Origin: Streptomyces pluripotens
Lineage (GTDB): Bacteria; Actinomycetota; Actinomycetes; Streptomycetales; Streptomycetaceae
NCBI RefSeq assembly: GCF_000802245.2
Contig: NZ_CP021080.1
Span: 124,001-188,000, forward strand
Direction: 5' to 3'
DNA length: 64,000 bases
Below are positions 19,837 to 27,988 of this stretch, piece by piece. Position 1 is the first letter of the stretch. Each line of letters starts with the position of its first letter. Made by a program: the position numbers and the translations under genes. Under the pieces are notes generated by a model that was not told the origin of the DNA, made no database searches, and saw nothing but the letters and a program-made list of their open reading frames with translations.

Positions 19837-21480
19837 GTGCACACCACGATCGATGCGGACCGGAGGCTGTTGGTCAGCGTGTTCGGGCCGCAGGAGGCCC
19901 GCGAGGCGGTACTCGGCGGAGCGCGGATCATCGACAGCGAGGACCCGCGCAGCGCGCTCGGCACGATCAAGCCCCGCCGCATCATGGACATCGCCGACGC
20001 CGTCCTCGCCGTACGCCGGGACCTACCGGTGCAGCTGAGCACCAACATCGGCGAGGACCAACTCCTCCACCGACGCGCCGGGAACGGGCTGGCGATCGCC
20101 AAGTCCCCCTATGAAACAGCTGGTAAGGCCGCCCAAGCGGCGCTCGGTGTCGCGGTATCGATGGGTAACCAGGTCCACCCCTGCCCCATCGTGAAGGTTG
20201 GTCTCGACGGCATGGGCGTCGACCGACTCACGGACGTCCTCGGCGAGATCACCGCGACCCTGCGACGTGCCGACGGGCTCGGGCGGACCCGCGTCATGTC
20301 CGTACTGTTCGGACAGGACCTGGATCTGTGGGACACCCGCAAGACCCTGCCGCAGGTCCGCCGCGCGCTGGTCGGACTGCGGGAGTACGACCCGGCCGCA
20401 CCCGATACGCCGAATGCGTTCGACCTGGCGGATCTCGCGGACGCCCTCCTCGACGACGACGGACGTCCGCTCTTCCCCGACCGGCGTCCCGACGAGGCCG
20501 GACTGAAGGCCTGCGGCGCCCTCCCCGCCGCGGCGCGCGGCACCCACATCACCGTCAACGAGCCCTTCCCGCATGCCGACTACGGCCTGTCCCGGCATCG
20601 CCGCACCGACGTCGAGGCGATCCGCGCCATGGTCGAGGCGAGTGCCGTCGCCGGGGCGGACGCCATCATGATCGACACCAGCATCCTGTTCAAGGTCGCC
20701 CGCATCGGCCTGATTTCCACCGCGGGAAGCGACGAACTCGTCGACCTGGATGCTCACGACACCGACGCCCACGGCCTTTCCCGCACCGGCATCCTCTCTC
20801 TGGAGGAGATCCGCTTCTTCGTCGACCTGTGCCACGCCCGCGGACTGGAGGCCAACCTCGCCGGTTCCGTCCAGAGCCACCAGGCCCAACAGATCTGGCG
20901 CCTGGTCCCCGACCTCGACCAGCTCTCCGCCCGCGGGGGCGTCGTCGCGCTCGCCCGCGATCCGCTCCACGGCACCGGCGCCGCGACCCGCCACGATCGT
21001 GTCGTACGCCGAGCGCTGGTGGCCGGGATCATCCCGCCCGAGCAGGGCGGCTATCTGGTCGTGCCCGAGCGCATGACCCGGTCGCCGAAGTTCCGCACCG
21101 ACCTGAACGACCTGCTCGCCCGCCACGCGGGACTGGAGGTCCGCGTGGCGGATCGCTACGGCGCGCTGTCCGTCGTGGACGCGTCGGAGGGGCCGGGTCC
21201 TCCTCCCCGCGGGCCGATCGCTTCCGCCAGGAGCCGGCTGCTGTGCACGAGAGTCGCACGGGCGCTCCTCGTAACCGAAGGAACGGTTGGTCCGCCCGAA
21301 GCGGTCCGTCACCGGCGGTGTCCCCGGCCACGGGCTCAACCGTTTCTTCTCCGGCACCTTCCCACCCGCCCCGATCAGCTCCCCCCGATCAGCGCTCCTC
21401 GGGCGGCACGTCGGAAAGCGGTGTGTTCCAGGAGAGTTGGCGGATCAGTTCCTCGTCCGGCGCCGCGGGGCGGGGCATGA
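19837..21480 (+). CDS. MfnB/DUF556-like TIM-barrel protein
   Basis: 547 residues from the GTG at 19837, which has GGTGGAG seven bases upstream. The N-terminal part resembles (5-formylfuran-3-yl)methyl phosphate synthase: LLVSVFGPQEAREAVLGGAR then IIDSEDPRSALGTIKP, IVKVGLDGMG, and later AIMIDTSILFK. Methanogen MfnB condenses two triose phosphates into the furan precursor of methanofuran using Lys residues; here the first one (the K of the expected DVKNP) is Glu in DSEDP, the KVGL lysine is kept, and the third is shifted. The protein is nearly twice MfnB's length, with an insert of about 120 residues. The last 90 residues are low-complexity and overlap the convergent gene by 92 bases, so the true end may be earlier or the stop displaced by a frameshift. 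Confidence 0.65.
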   Translation: MHTTIDADRRLLVSVFGPQEAREAVLGGARIIDSEDPRSALGTIKPRRIMDIADAVLAVRRDLPVQLSTNIGEDQLLHRRAGNGLAIAKSPYETAGKAAQAALGVAVSMGNQVHPCPIVKVGLDGMGVDRLTDVLGEITATLRRADGLGRTRVMSVLFGQDLDLWDTRKTLPQVRRALVGLREYDPAAPDTPNAFDLADLADALLDDDGRPLFPDRRPDEAGLKACGALPAAARGTHITVNEPFPHADYGLSRHRRTDVEAIRAMVEASAVAGADAIMIDTSILFKVARIGLISTAGSDELVDLDAHDTDAHGLSRTGILSLEEIRFFVDLCHARGLEANLAGSVQSHQAQQIWRLVPDLDQLSARGGVVALARDPLHGTGAATRHDRVVRRALVAGIIPPEQGGYLVVPERMTRSPKFRTDLNDLLARHAGLEVRVADRYGALSVVDASEGPGPPPRGPIASARSRLLCTRVARALLVTEGTVGPPEAVRHRRCPRPRAQPFLLRHLPTRPDQLPPISAPRAARRKAVCSRRVGGSVPRPAPRGGA

Positions 21481-22576
21481 CAGGAGCAGGGCGGGACGAG
21501 GTGTACGTGCCACGGGAGATGCCACCGCTGACGGTGATGTTGTGCTCCGCCCGTGGTCGGCGGTGCCGCTCGTACACCGCGAACGCGCGGTGCGGTCCGG
21601 GCAGGTCACGCAAAGCCTTGGCAAGGACGACGGCATCCTCCAGGGCCATCGAGGCCCCTTGGCCGGTCGCCGGGGAGGCCGCGTGGGCCGCGTCGCCGAG
21701 GAGCAGGATGCGTCCGGTGTGCCAGCTGGTGCCGAGCGGCAGCTCGGTGGCGTTGGTGACCATGATCGCGTCGGCGGACGCTTCGACGAGGTCCGCAGCG
21801 GGTGTCGCGTCCTTGCGCAACAGTGGCAGCAGTTGCGCACGCAGCGCGGCTGCCGGTCCTGCGGGGGCGCCGGCGGGCAGCGGTTCGCCGCCGACCCGGG
21901 CGAACCAGTACGTCTCCCCGGCCGGCGACACCGCGTACCCGAAGGCGGTCCCGCTACCCCGCACCATGGTGATGGCGCCGTCCGGGCCGGACACGGGTGG
22001 TGCGGCCGGGGTGTAGCCGTAGAAGACCCGCTGGCCCGCGTAGACGGGCCGGACTCCGCGGGCGATGAGGCAGCGCACGGTGGAGTTCAGCCCGTCGGCG
22101 CCGATGAGGAGGTCTCCGGTCGCGGTGGTGCCATCGGCGAAGCGGGCGGCGACTCCGTCCGGCCCCTCTACCACGCGCTCCAGCCGCGTCCCGTGGCACA
22201 CCGGGATGCCTCGCCGGACCGCCGCGACCTGTAAGGCTGCGTTCAGCTCACCGCGGCGCAGGCAGCGGTAGCGCAGGGTGGGTTCGGCGGCCTCGCCGAG
22301 GGGGGTGTGCCGGATCTCGGTGCCCTGGCTGTCGAGCAGGCGCAGTGAAGTCAGCGGAAAACCGACGGCGGTGACGACGTCCGTGGCGTCGAGTTGGGCC
22401 AGGGCGCGCATGCCGTTGCTCGCCAGAGCCAGGAAGGCGCCGATGTCCTCGGCCGTGTCGGGTTGTGCCTCGAACACGGTGACGTCGTATCCGACCTTGT
22501 GCAGGGCCAGCGCGGTCGCGCTCCCCGCGATTCCGCCGCCGATCACCAGTACCCTCGTCGCATCTGTCCCGGTCAC
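21389..22576 (-). CDS. FAD-dependent monooxygenase (PHBH fold)
   Basis: 395 residues. VLVIGGGIAGSATALAL (about 9-25) is the Rossmann FAD site, LLIGADGLNSTVR the DG motif and ILLLGDAAHAASPATGQGAS the GD motif of class A flavin monooxygenases. Such enzymes hydroxylate or epoxidise aromatic and polyketide substrates with NAD(P)H. The C-terminal 45 residues after NITVSGG are variable and contain the segment overlapping the convergent DUF556-like frame. ATG start. No pathway neighbours point to the substrate. Confidence 0.9.
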   Translation of the reverse strand: MTGTDATRVLVIGGGIAGSATALALHKVGYDVTVFEAQPDTAEDIGAFLALASNGMRALAQLDATDVVTAVGFPLTSLRLLDSQGTEIRHTPLGEAAEPTLRYRCLRRGELNAALQVAAVRRGIPVCHGTRLERVVEGPDGVAARFADGTTATGDLLIGADGLNSTVRCLIARGVRPVYAGQRVFYGYTPAAPPVSGPDGAITMVRGSGTAFGYAVSPAGETYWFARVGGEPLPAGAPAGPAAALRAQLLPLLRKDATPAADLVEASADAIMVTNATELPLGTSWHTGRILLLGDAAHAASPATGQGASMALEDAVVLAKALRDLPGPHRAFAVYERHRRPRAEHNITVSGGISRGTYTSSRPAPVMPRPAAPDEELIRQLSWNTPLSDVPPEER

Positions 22577-22848
22577 GTGCCGCTCCCTGTGTCAACAGTG
22601 GTCGGGACCATCTCATCCGCAGACAACGCAGCGGCGGGCCACGCGGGGCCGACATCCGGACAGGGCCGCCGACCCGGGGGACCTGGGGGAGCCGCCGCGC
22701 CGGACCCGGCGGGCCCGATAGGTGTCACCATGCGGAGCTCGCCCGACTCGGTGGCAGCTATCGGGCCGGCGTGAGAGGCGGTAGGGGGCGGGATTGCACA
22801 GCTGCTGAGGCATTCTGGACGGGTAACCGGAGTCCAGGAGGTGCCGGC

Positions 22849-23445
22849 ATGCGTGGGTGGTTCGGTGGGAGTGTGCTCGCCGTAGTCGTCGTACTGGCGG
22901 GGTGCGGGGCGCCGACGGGACGGGACACGAGTACTGGAGCGTCCGGGGGGCGGTCACCAGGATCACCGTCACTCCCGGCCACACCGCCCGCTGTCTCGGC
23001 GCCGCCGGATGCTTCCGGGGACACCAGCGGTCCCGCGTCCTCTGACGGAACGTCCCCGTCCTCTTCCGTGCCCTCCGTGTCCTCCGTGCCGTCCGCCTCT
23101 TCGGGGCCCTGCCGCGCCGGGCACGCCGAGGTCTCCGTCTCCCCGGGCGATCCGGTGAGGCGGCGGCTGTGTGTGCGGCCGGGGGCGGTGGTGACTCTGG
23201 TGCTGCGGCCCCGGATGGACGACAAACGGTGGACCGGTGTGGTGAGTTCGGCGCCCGCCCTGGTCGCACCGTCCGAATGGGGGCTGGACGCCGACGGCAC
23301 GGCGCATGCCACCCTGCGCTGCGCGGGAACCCGCGGAGGTACCGCTAAGGTCACCGTCGTGGCCAAGGCACCGGACGTGGCGGGTGCCGCTCGCCCGGCG
23401 TTCACGTTGGACGTGGACGTGGTTCCGTACGCGCAGCAGGGGTGA
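22849..23445 (+). CDS. Lipoprotein of unknown function
   Basis: 198 residues. The ATG at 22849 has a textbook CCAGGAGGTG five bases upstream, so it is preferred over the in-frame start 26 codons earlier. The signal ends in the lipobox LAGC at about residue 18-21. A 75-residue Ser/Pro/Thr linker follows, then a compact domain of about 100 residues with two Cys pairs and a beta-rich pattern (GDPVRRRLCVRPGAVVTLVL, TAHATLRCAGTRGGTAKVTV), reminiscent of an Ig-like or plastocyanin-like sandwich. Function unknown. Confidence 0.75.
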   Translation: MRGWFGGSVLAVVVVLAGCGAPTGRDTSTGASGGRSPGSPSLPATPPAVSAPPDASGDTSGPASSDGTSPSSSVPSVSSVPSASSGPCRAGHAEVSVSPGDPVRRRLCVRPGAVVTLVLRPRMDDKRWTGVVSSAPALVAPSEWGLDADGTAHATLRCAGTRGGTAKVTVVAKAPDVAGAARPAFTLDVDVVPYAQQG

Positions 23446-23468
23446 CCTCGGGGCCCTGGACCCCGAGG
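23446..23468. terminator. Shared bidirectional hairpin
   Basis: CCTCGGGG (23446-23453) pairs with CCCCGAGG (23461-23468), between convergent genes ending at 23445 and 23495. Confidence 0.6.
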
Positions 23469-23494
23469 CCACCGTTTCCGCCTGGCCTAGTCGG

Positions 23495-26128
23495 TCAGTG
23501 CAGGTGCCGCAGCTTGACGGTGTAGATGCCCCGGCCGTGCGTGGCGGCGTACAGCGTGCCGCCGTCGGGGCTCGTCTTGAGCTGGAGGACGGCAACGGCC
23601 GGCAGACGACCGATGCGCCTCCAGGTGCAGTGGCCCGGTGCACGGTAGACGACGCCGAGGTCGGTGGCGACGGCGAGACCGCCGTCCGCGGTCACCAGCG
23701 CCGAGTTGGCGGGTACATCAGGCAGGTTGGCCGAGATGTCCTTCCAGGTCGTCCCGCCGTCGGTGGACTCGAAGACGTGGCCCACACCCGCGCCGGGGCC
23801 CTCGGTCCAGTGCCGGGAGAACCCGTTGACCGCGAGGAACACGTGGTCGGCGTTGTTCGGGTCGATGGCGAAGCCGCTGAGGTAGCGGTTGGGTACGGTC
23901 CCGTCGACCGGCAGGTTGATGTCGTGCCAGCCGGTGCCGTCCGCGTTGCCGACGGCGATGCCGCGTGCGAAGCCCTCGTTGTTGCAGGGGCCGCACCAGG
24001 CCGCGTAGATCTTGCCGCCCGAGGCGGCGACGGCGGTGGCGACGCGCCCGGCGCCGAAGTCGTGCACGCTGGTCCACTCCGAGCCACTGCGGATGGCGTA
24101 GCCGTGGGTCTGCACCCAGATGTGACGACCGCCGGCGATCCAGGTGGAGCCGTTCTTCATGTCGGCGGTGAGCGGGGCGATGAAGCGGGCTTCGCTGGTG
24201 GCGTTGTCGGGCGGGGCGACTGAGTAGGAGGTGACCTTGCTCGGATCGTTGATCCAACTGCCGTCATTGACGGCGCAGTTCTGGGTGACCTGTACGGACA
24301 GGTAGACGTACTCCTCGGCGATGTTGCAGCCGTTGGCGGGGTCGGTGAGGGTGTCGCCACCGTCGCCACCGAAGTTGGAGCCCATCACCCTGTCATTGCT
24401 GCGCAGGACGGACTGACCGTTGTCCTGGAGGCCGCCGGTGACGGACAGGCCACCGTGGTCGAGGTCCTTGCCGATACCGACGGAGTAGTACTGGAGGGTG
24501 TCGATCGTGCCGTCGTTCAGGGACGTCCAGTCGGTGGCGTGGCCGGAGGCGTCCTGCGAGCCGTGGACGGGGCGGCGGTAGACGCCGCCGTCGTTGCCAA
24601 CGTACACGAAACTCTTGCCGTGGTAGCGGCCGATAGCGACCCCGTGCTGGTCGGAGTGGGTGGTCTGGTTGCAGTCACCGCTCTGCTTGGCGGGGTCGAT
24701 GCTCCAGCAAGAGAAGCCGAAGTTCCAGTACGGGCCCACGGTGGACCAGGAGGAACCGCCGTCCGTGGTTTCGTAGACCTCCTCCAGGCCCGCGTACACG
24801 TGCTGCGGGTCGCTCGGGTCGACGGTGAGGAACTGGTTGTACCAGGACTGGATCCCCGGCATGTAACCCGGCGAGTCCAACGCGGAATTGTCGGCGGCCA
24901 GACCGTGGTAGTCAGCGATCTTCGTCCACGGACCCATCGGTGAGCCGGACTTGGAGACGAAGATGCCCTCCAGTCCGCTGTCCGGGTTGGTCTTGAGTTG
25001 CTTGGGGGACTGGTCGATGGCGTAGTAGCGGGAGCCGTCGGCAGAGCGGGCGAAGGTGACGCTGCCGACCTCGGCGGCGTCGCCGGGAAGGTCACCGAGG
25101 CCGCTGGTGATGCGTTTCCAGATGCCGCCGGACTTGGTGTAGAAGCCGTTGTAGTCGTCACCGCTGCGCCAGCCGACGGCGAGGACGACTTTGCCCGGAT
25201 CCGCCGGGTCGATGGCGATGTCGTTGGTGATGTTCTTGTACGGGGCGTCCGGGTCGTCGGCCTGCGAACCACCCGCGAGATACTCGGGGTTGGGCGCGAA
25301 CTCCAGCTTCCAGGGGCCACTCAGTTTCCTGGTGGAGTGACTCCAGACACCCGCGCTGGTGGCCGCCCACACCTTGCTGCCACCGAAGCGCAGCTCATGG
25401 ATCGTGGTGCTTTCCAGTTCGTCGCCACCCACCCGGCGGCGCGGGGAGAAGGTGCCGTGGTGGGGGTGGGCGAGGACGTAGACCCCGCTGCCGAGGTAGG
25501 CGTCGGAGTTGGTGGAGGCCTCGCCGGTACCCAACCACAGCCGGCCTTTGCCGTCGAGGGCCAGGGCCCCGGTGGACTGGCTGGGCAGCCGGTCGCTGAT
25601 GGGGCGCCAGCGCCCCCCTCCGGTACGGGAGCGCCACACTCCGCCGCCCGCGCTGCCTGCGTAGACGTAGCCGTCGTCGTCTGCTGCGAGCGCCGCCATA
25701 CGTCCGGTGACGTTGCCGGAACCACCGCTGGAGTTGGAGTCGAAGTCGCGATAGCGCGGGTCGTCGGAGTTGTACGGCAGGTCAGTGACGTTGTGCCACC
25801 GACCGCCCGCACTCCTGAGGTGGGTGAGGTCGTTCCAGGCGGCGCCGTAGGCGCCGGGTGCGACGATTCCGGGTGATGTGCGGGCCTCGGCGTACTGGTC
25901 CGCGCCCTCAGCGATCTCGTCCGACTCGTTGCCGTCCTTGTCGTCCGCTGCAACGTGCGGCGAGACGGTGCCCGAGGACTGCACGCGCTCCTTGGCGATT
26001 TGGCCGAGGACACGCGCCCCGAAGGGAGTCGCTCCACGGCCGGCGGCGGACGAGGGGGGTATCGCGACCAGGGCTGCGGACGCGGTGAGCGCACAGACGG
26101 TGAACCACCGTCTGCTGCGGGTTGGCAC
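23495..26128 (-). CDS. Large secreted BNR/Asp-box beta-propeller protein
   Basis: 877 residues with an Arg-rich signal peptide (residues 1-30, ending near SSAAG). The rest is made of beta-propeller blades with several Asp-box motifs (TTDGGSSW, STDGGTTWKD, and weaker copies), as in sialidases, sortilin and two-domain xyloglucanases (GH74). It has no sialidase RIP/Arg triad that I can see, so catalysis is unproven. GGAGGT lies 10 bases before the GTG at 26128 and 4 before another GTG at 26134; either may start the protein. Probably an extracellular glycan-binding or glycan-degrading protein. Confidence 0.75.
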   Translation of the reverse strand: MPTRSRRWFTVCALTASAALVAIPPSSAAGRGATPFGARVLGQIAKERVQSSGTVSPHVAADDKDGNESDEIAEGADQYAEARTSPGIVAPGAYGAAWNDLTHLRSAGGRWHNVTDLPYNSDDPRYRDFDSNSSGGSGNVTGRMAALAADDDGYVYAGSAGGGVWRSRTGGGRWRPISDRLPSQSTGALALDGKGRLWLGTGEASTNSDAYLGSGVYVLAHPHHGTFSPRRRVGGDELESTTIHELRFGGSKVWAATSAGVWSHSTRKLSGPWKLEFAPNPEYLAGGSQADDPDAPYKNITNDIAIDPADPGKVVLAVGWRSGDDYNGFYTKSGGIWKRITSGLGDLPGDAAEVGSVTFARSADGSRYYAIDQSPKQLKTNPDSGLEGIFVSKSGSPMGPWTKIADYHGLAADNSALDSPGYMPGIQSWYNQFLTVDPSDPQHVYAGLEEVYETTDGGSSWSTVGPYWNFGFSCWSIDPAKQSGDCNQTTHSDQHGVAIGRYHGKSFVYVGNDGGVYRRPVHGSQDASGHATDWTSLNDGTIDTLQYYSVGIGKDLDHGGLSVTGGLQDNGQSVLRSNDRVMGSNFGGDGGDTLTDPANGCNIAEEYVYLSVQVTQNCAVNDGSWINDPSKVTSYSVAPPDNATSEARFIAPLTADMKNGSTWIAGGRHIWVQTHGYAIRSGSEWTSVHDFGAGRVATAVAASGGKIYAAWCGPCNNEGFARGIAVGNADGTGWHDINLPVDGTVPNRYLSGFAIDPNNADHVFLAVNGFSRHWTEGPGAGVGHVFESTDGGTTWKDISANLPDVPANSALVTADGGLAVATDLGVVYRAPGHCTWRRIGRLPAVAVLQLKTSPDGGTLYAATHGRGIYTVKLRHLH

Positions 26129-26378
26129 GGACACCAGGACCTCCGTAACGAGGATCGATACTGCCGACGCAGGAGACCTGATCACGTGCTGGGGCGAGCG
26201 TCCGCCGCTTGACGAACTTTTGACGAGAACCTGTCAGTGCGGCAGGGTTCGACCGTGTCGCACCGATGGCCCCGGACCGGTCGACCGCGCCCGGGGGGCC
26301 GTTCGCCCTTGCCGCGACGGCAACCCCACACCACACCGCCCGCCCGGGAGCCACCCTCTCCGCCGACCGAGGACGGCG

Positions 26379-27500
26379 TCATCCCGACCGCGGACGACCC
26401 GTCCGGACGACGGTGGCCTCCTGACCGCGGGTGCGAACGGCGCCCATCGCCTTCAGCAACCGGTCGGCCGGATCGCGCAGCCACGGACGGGCCAACACCG
26501 TGTTCCGCAGGCCGCGCACGGGTCCCCGCCACAGCCGCCGGGCGATCGCCGCCGGGTGCGGCCGGGCGACGAAACCCTCACCGACCCGCAGTTCACGGGT
26601 CTTCAGCCAGTCCTTGTACTCCTTGTCGCCGCGTCCGAGGTCGACAAGGGTCACTCCGTGCCGGGCAGCTGCCTCGGCAGTCCGCAAGTGCATCATCAAC
26701 CCAGGTGAATAGGAGGGAAGTTCGGGGTCGTACGCGGTGAACCAGGCCGCCAGCACGGTACTCGAACGGGGGCCGAAGTGGGCCGCGACCGGCCGGTCGC
26801 CCGCGTACAGCACGGACAGCACCCCGGTGAAGTGTTCCTCGCGGATATGGAAGAGATGGCCGACCAGGCCGACGATCCACGACCGGGAGAACCGGTCCAT
26901 CCGGCCGGTCCTGCGGTACTGCGCAGACTTCCACCGCATGAGCGTGCGCAGCGCCTCCGGGTCGCGCTCGTCGAACACGAACCGCACTTCGCCGATGTCC
27001 CGACCGAGTCGCCGCTCCTTCTTCAGCGTCGTCCGGGCCAGCCCCGGGTAGGTGCTGCGCAGCCACTCGGGGTATCTTCCATCGCCGGGCTTCACGTCGA
27101 TCACCGGCGAGGCGAAGGTGCCCGTCACATGGGGCTCGAACGGCCGCTGTTCCTGGACGAGGTGGTCGAACTCGAAGATGCTGAGCCCGCAGGCCCGCAG
27201 CAGTTCCTCCGCCCGCCAGGTGACCCCGGGCCGGTGGACGAGGGCCTGACAGTCGGACAACCCGAGACCAACGGCCCGGCCAGTGCCGAACGGCCCCCGT
27301 TCGTACGGGAGAAAACCGACCGGCTCTCCGCCCTCACGCAGAACCGCCACCCGCGTCCCGCTCCGGAAATGGCCGACCCCGAGCGCGAACTCCGGCGCAA
27401 GGAACGGATTGGCATATTCGGGCGACTCATCCATCGCCCGACGCCAGGCCCCGAGCAGCTCGGGTGTCAGCTCGCCGGGTCTGTGGGTGGTGATCCGCAC
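26379..27500 (-). CDS. GNAT-fold acetyltransferase (CelD/BcsL-like)
   Basis: 373 residues, GTG start. The pattern of two GNAT-like halves, with RTTLKKERRLGRDIGEVRF in the middle and a C-terminal VAAHFGPRSSTVLAAWFTAYD, LVDLGRGDKEYKDWLK block, is that of the CelD/BcsL N-acyltransferase family often found with polysaccharide genes. YKDWLK is the family's acceptor-side signature as I recall it. It is transcribed divergently from the GH31 gene, with 488 bases between the starts. Acceptor and acyl donor are unknown. Confidence 0.75.
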   Translation of the reverse strand: MRITTHRPGELTPELLGAWRRAMDESPEYANPFLAPEFALGVGHFRSGTRVAVLREGGEPVGFLPYERGPFGTGRAVGLGLSDCQALVHRPGVTWRAEELLRACGLSIFEFDHLVQEQRPFEPHVTGTFASPVIDVKPGDGRYPEWLRSTYPGLARTTLKKERRLGRDIGEVRFVFDERDPEALRTLMRWKSAQYRRTGRMDRFSRSWIVGLVGHLFHIREEHFTGVLSVLYAGDRPVAAHFGPRSSTVLAAWFTAYDPELPSYSPGLMMHLRTAEAAARHGVTLVDLGRGDKEYKDWLKTRELRVGEGFVARPHPAAIARRLWRGPVRGLRNTVLARPWLRDPADRLLKAMGAVRTRGQEATVVRTGRPRSG

Positions 27501-27988
27501 CTCAGCTCAACCGCCCTTCGGCCGGCTCCGTGGGCGGCGTGCCAGAGGCAGCGCACCCGAGAGAGGCGTACGGATCACGACTGGTGGATCGCATGGGCGA
27601 CCCCTCCCCCCATGACGCGCCGGGCGCGTCCTTCCTCTGGTTCCGATGTCCGCCGACCCAGCCGTGCCTACTGCGATCGACGGCCGGGATCCCGAACCCG
27701 TGGGACACGGCTCAAAGTTCGCGAAACAGCGCGCACGCTGTCAAGGGTGCCTCGGGCGACCGAAAGCCCCTGCGGGTCGGCGGGCACCGGACCGGGCTCA
27801 CACCGGGCGACATGCGCGCCAGTACCTCTCCTACCGGATCGCACCTCCTGCATATTGACATGCCCCTGCCTTAACCTTGAGGCTGCATGCGTGAAGTTGC
27901 TCAATTAGAGCTATTTTCAATCGCTTCCAAGCAAGATTGCGAGAGATCACCGTCGATCCGTGAGTATGCGAGGGGAGCTGTTCCGCCC
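27501..27988. promoter_or_regulatory. Divergent control region of the GNAT and GH31 genes
   Basis: No gene is seen. A TTGACA hexamer lies at 27855-27860 and 27870-27955 is conspicuously AT-rich for this DNA, including the leader before the GH31 start; promoters in both directions are expected here. I found no perfect operator palindrome. Confidence 0.4.
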
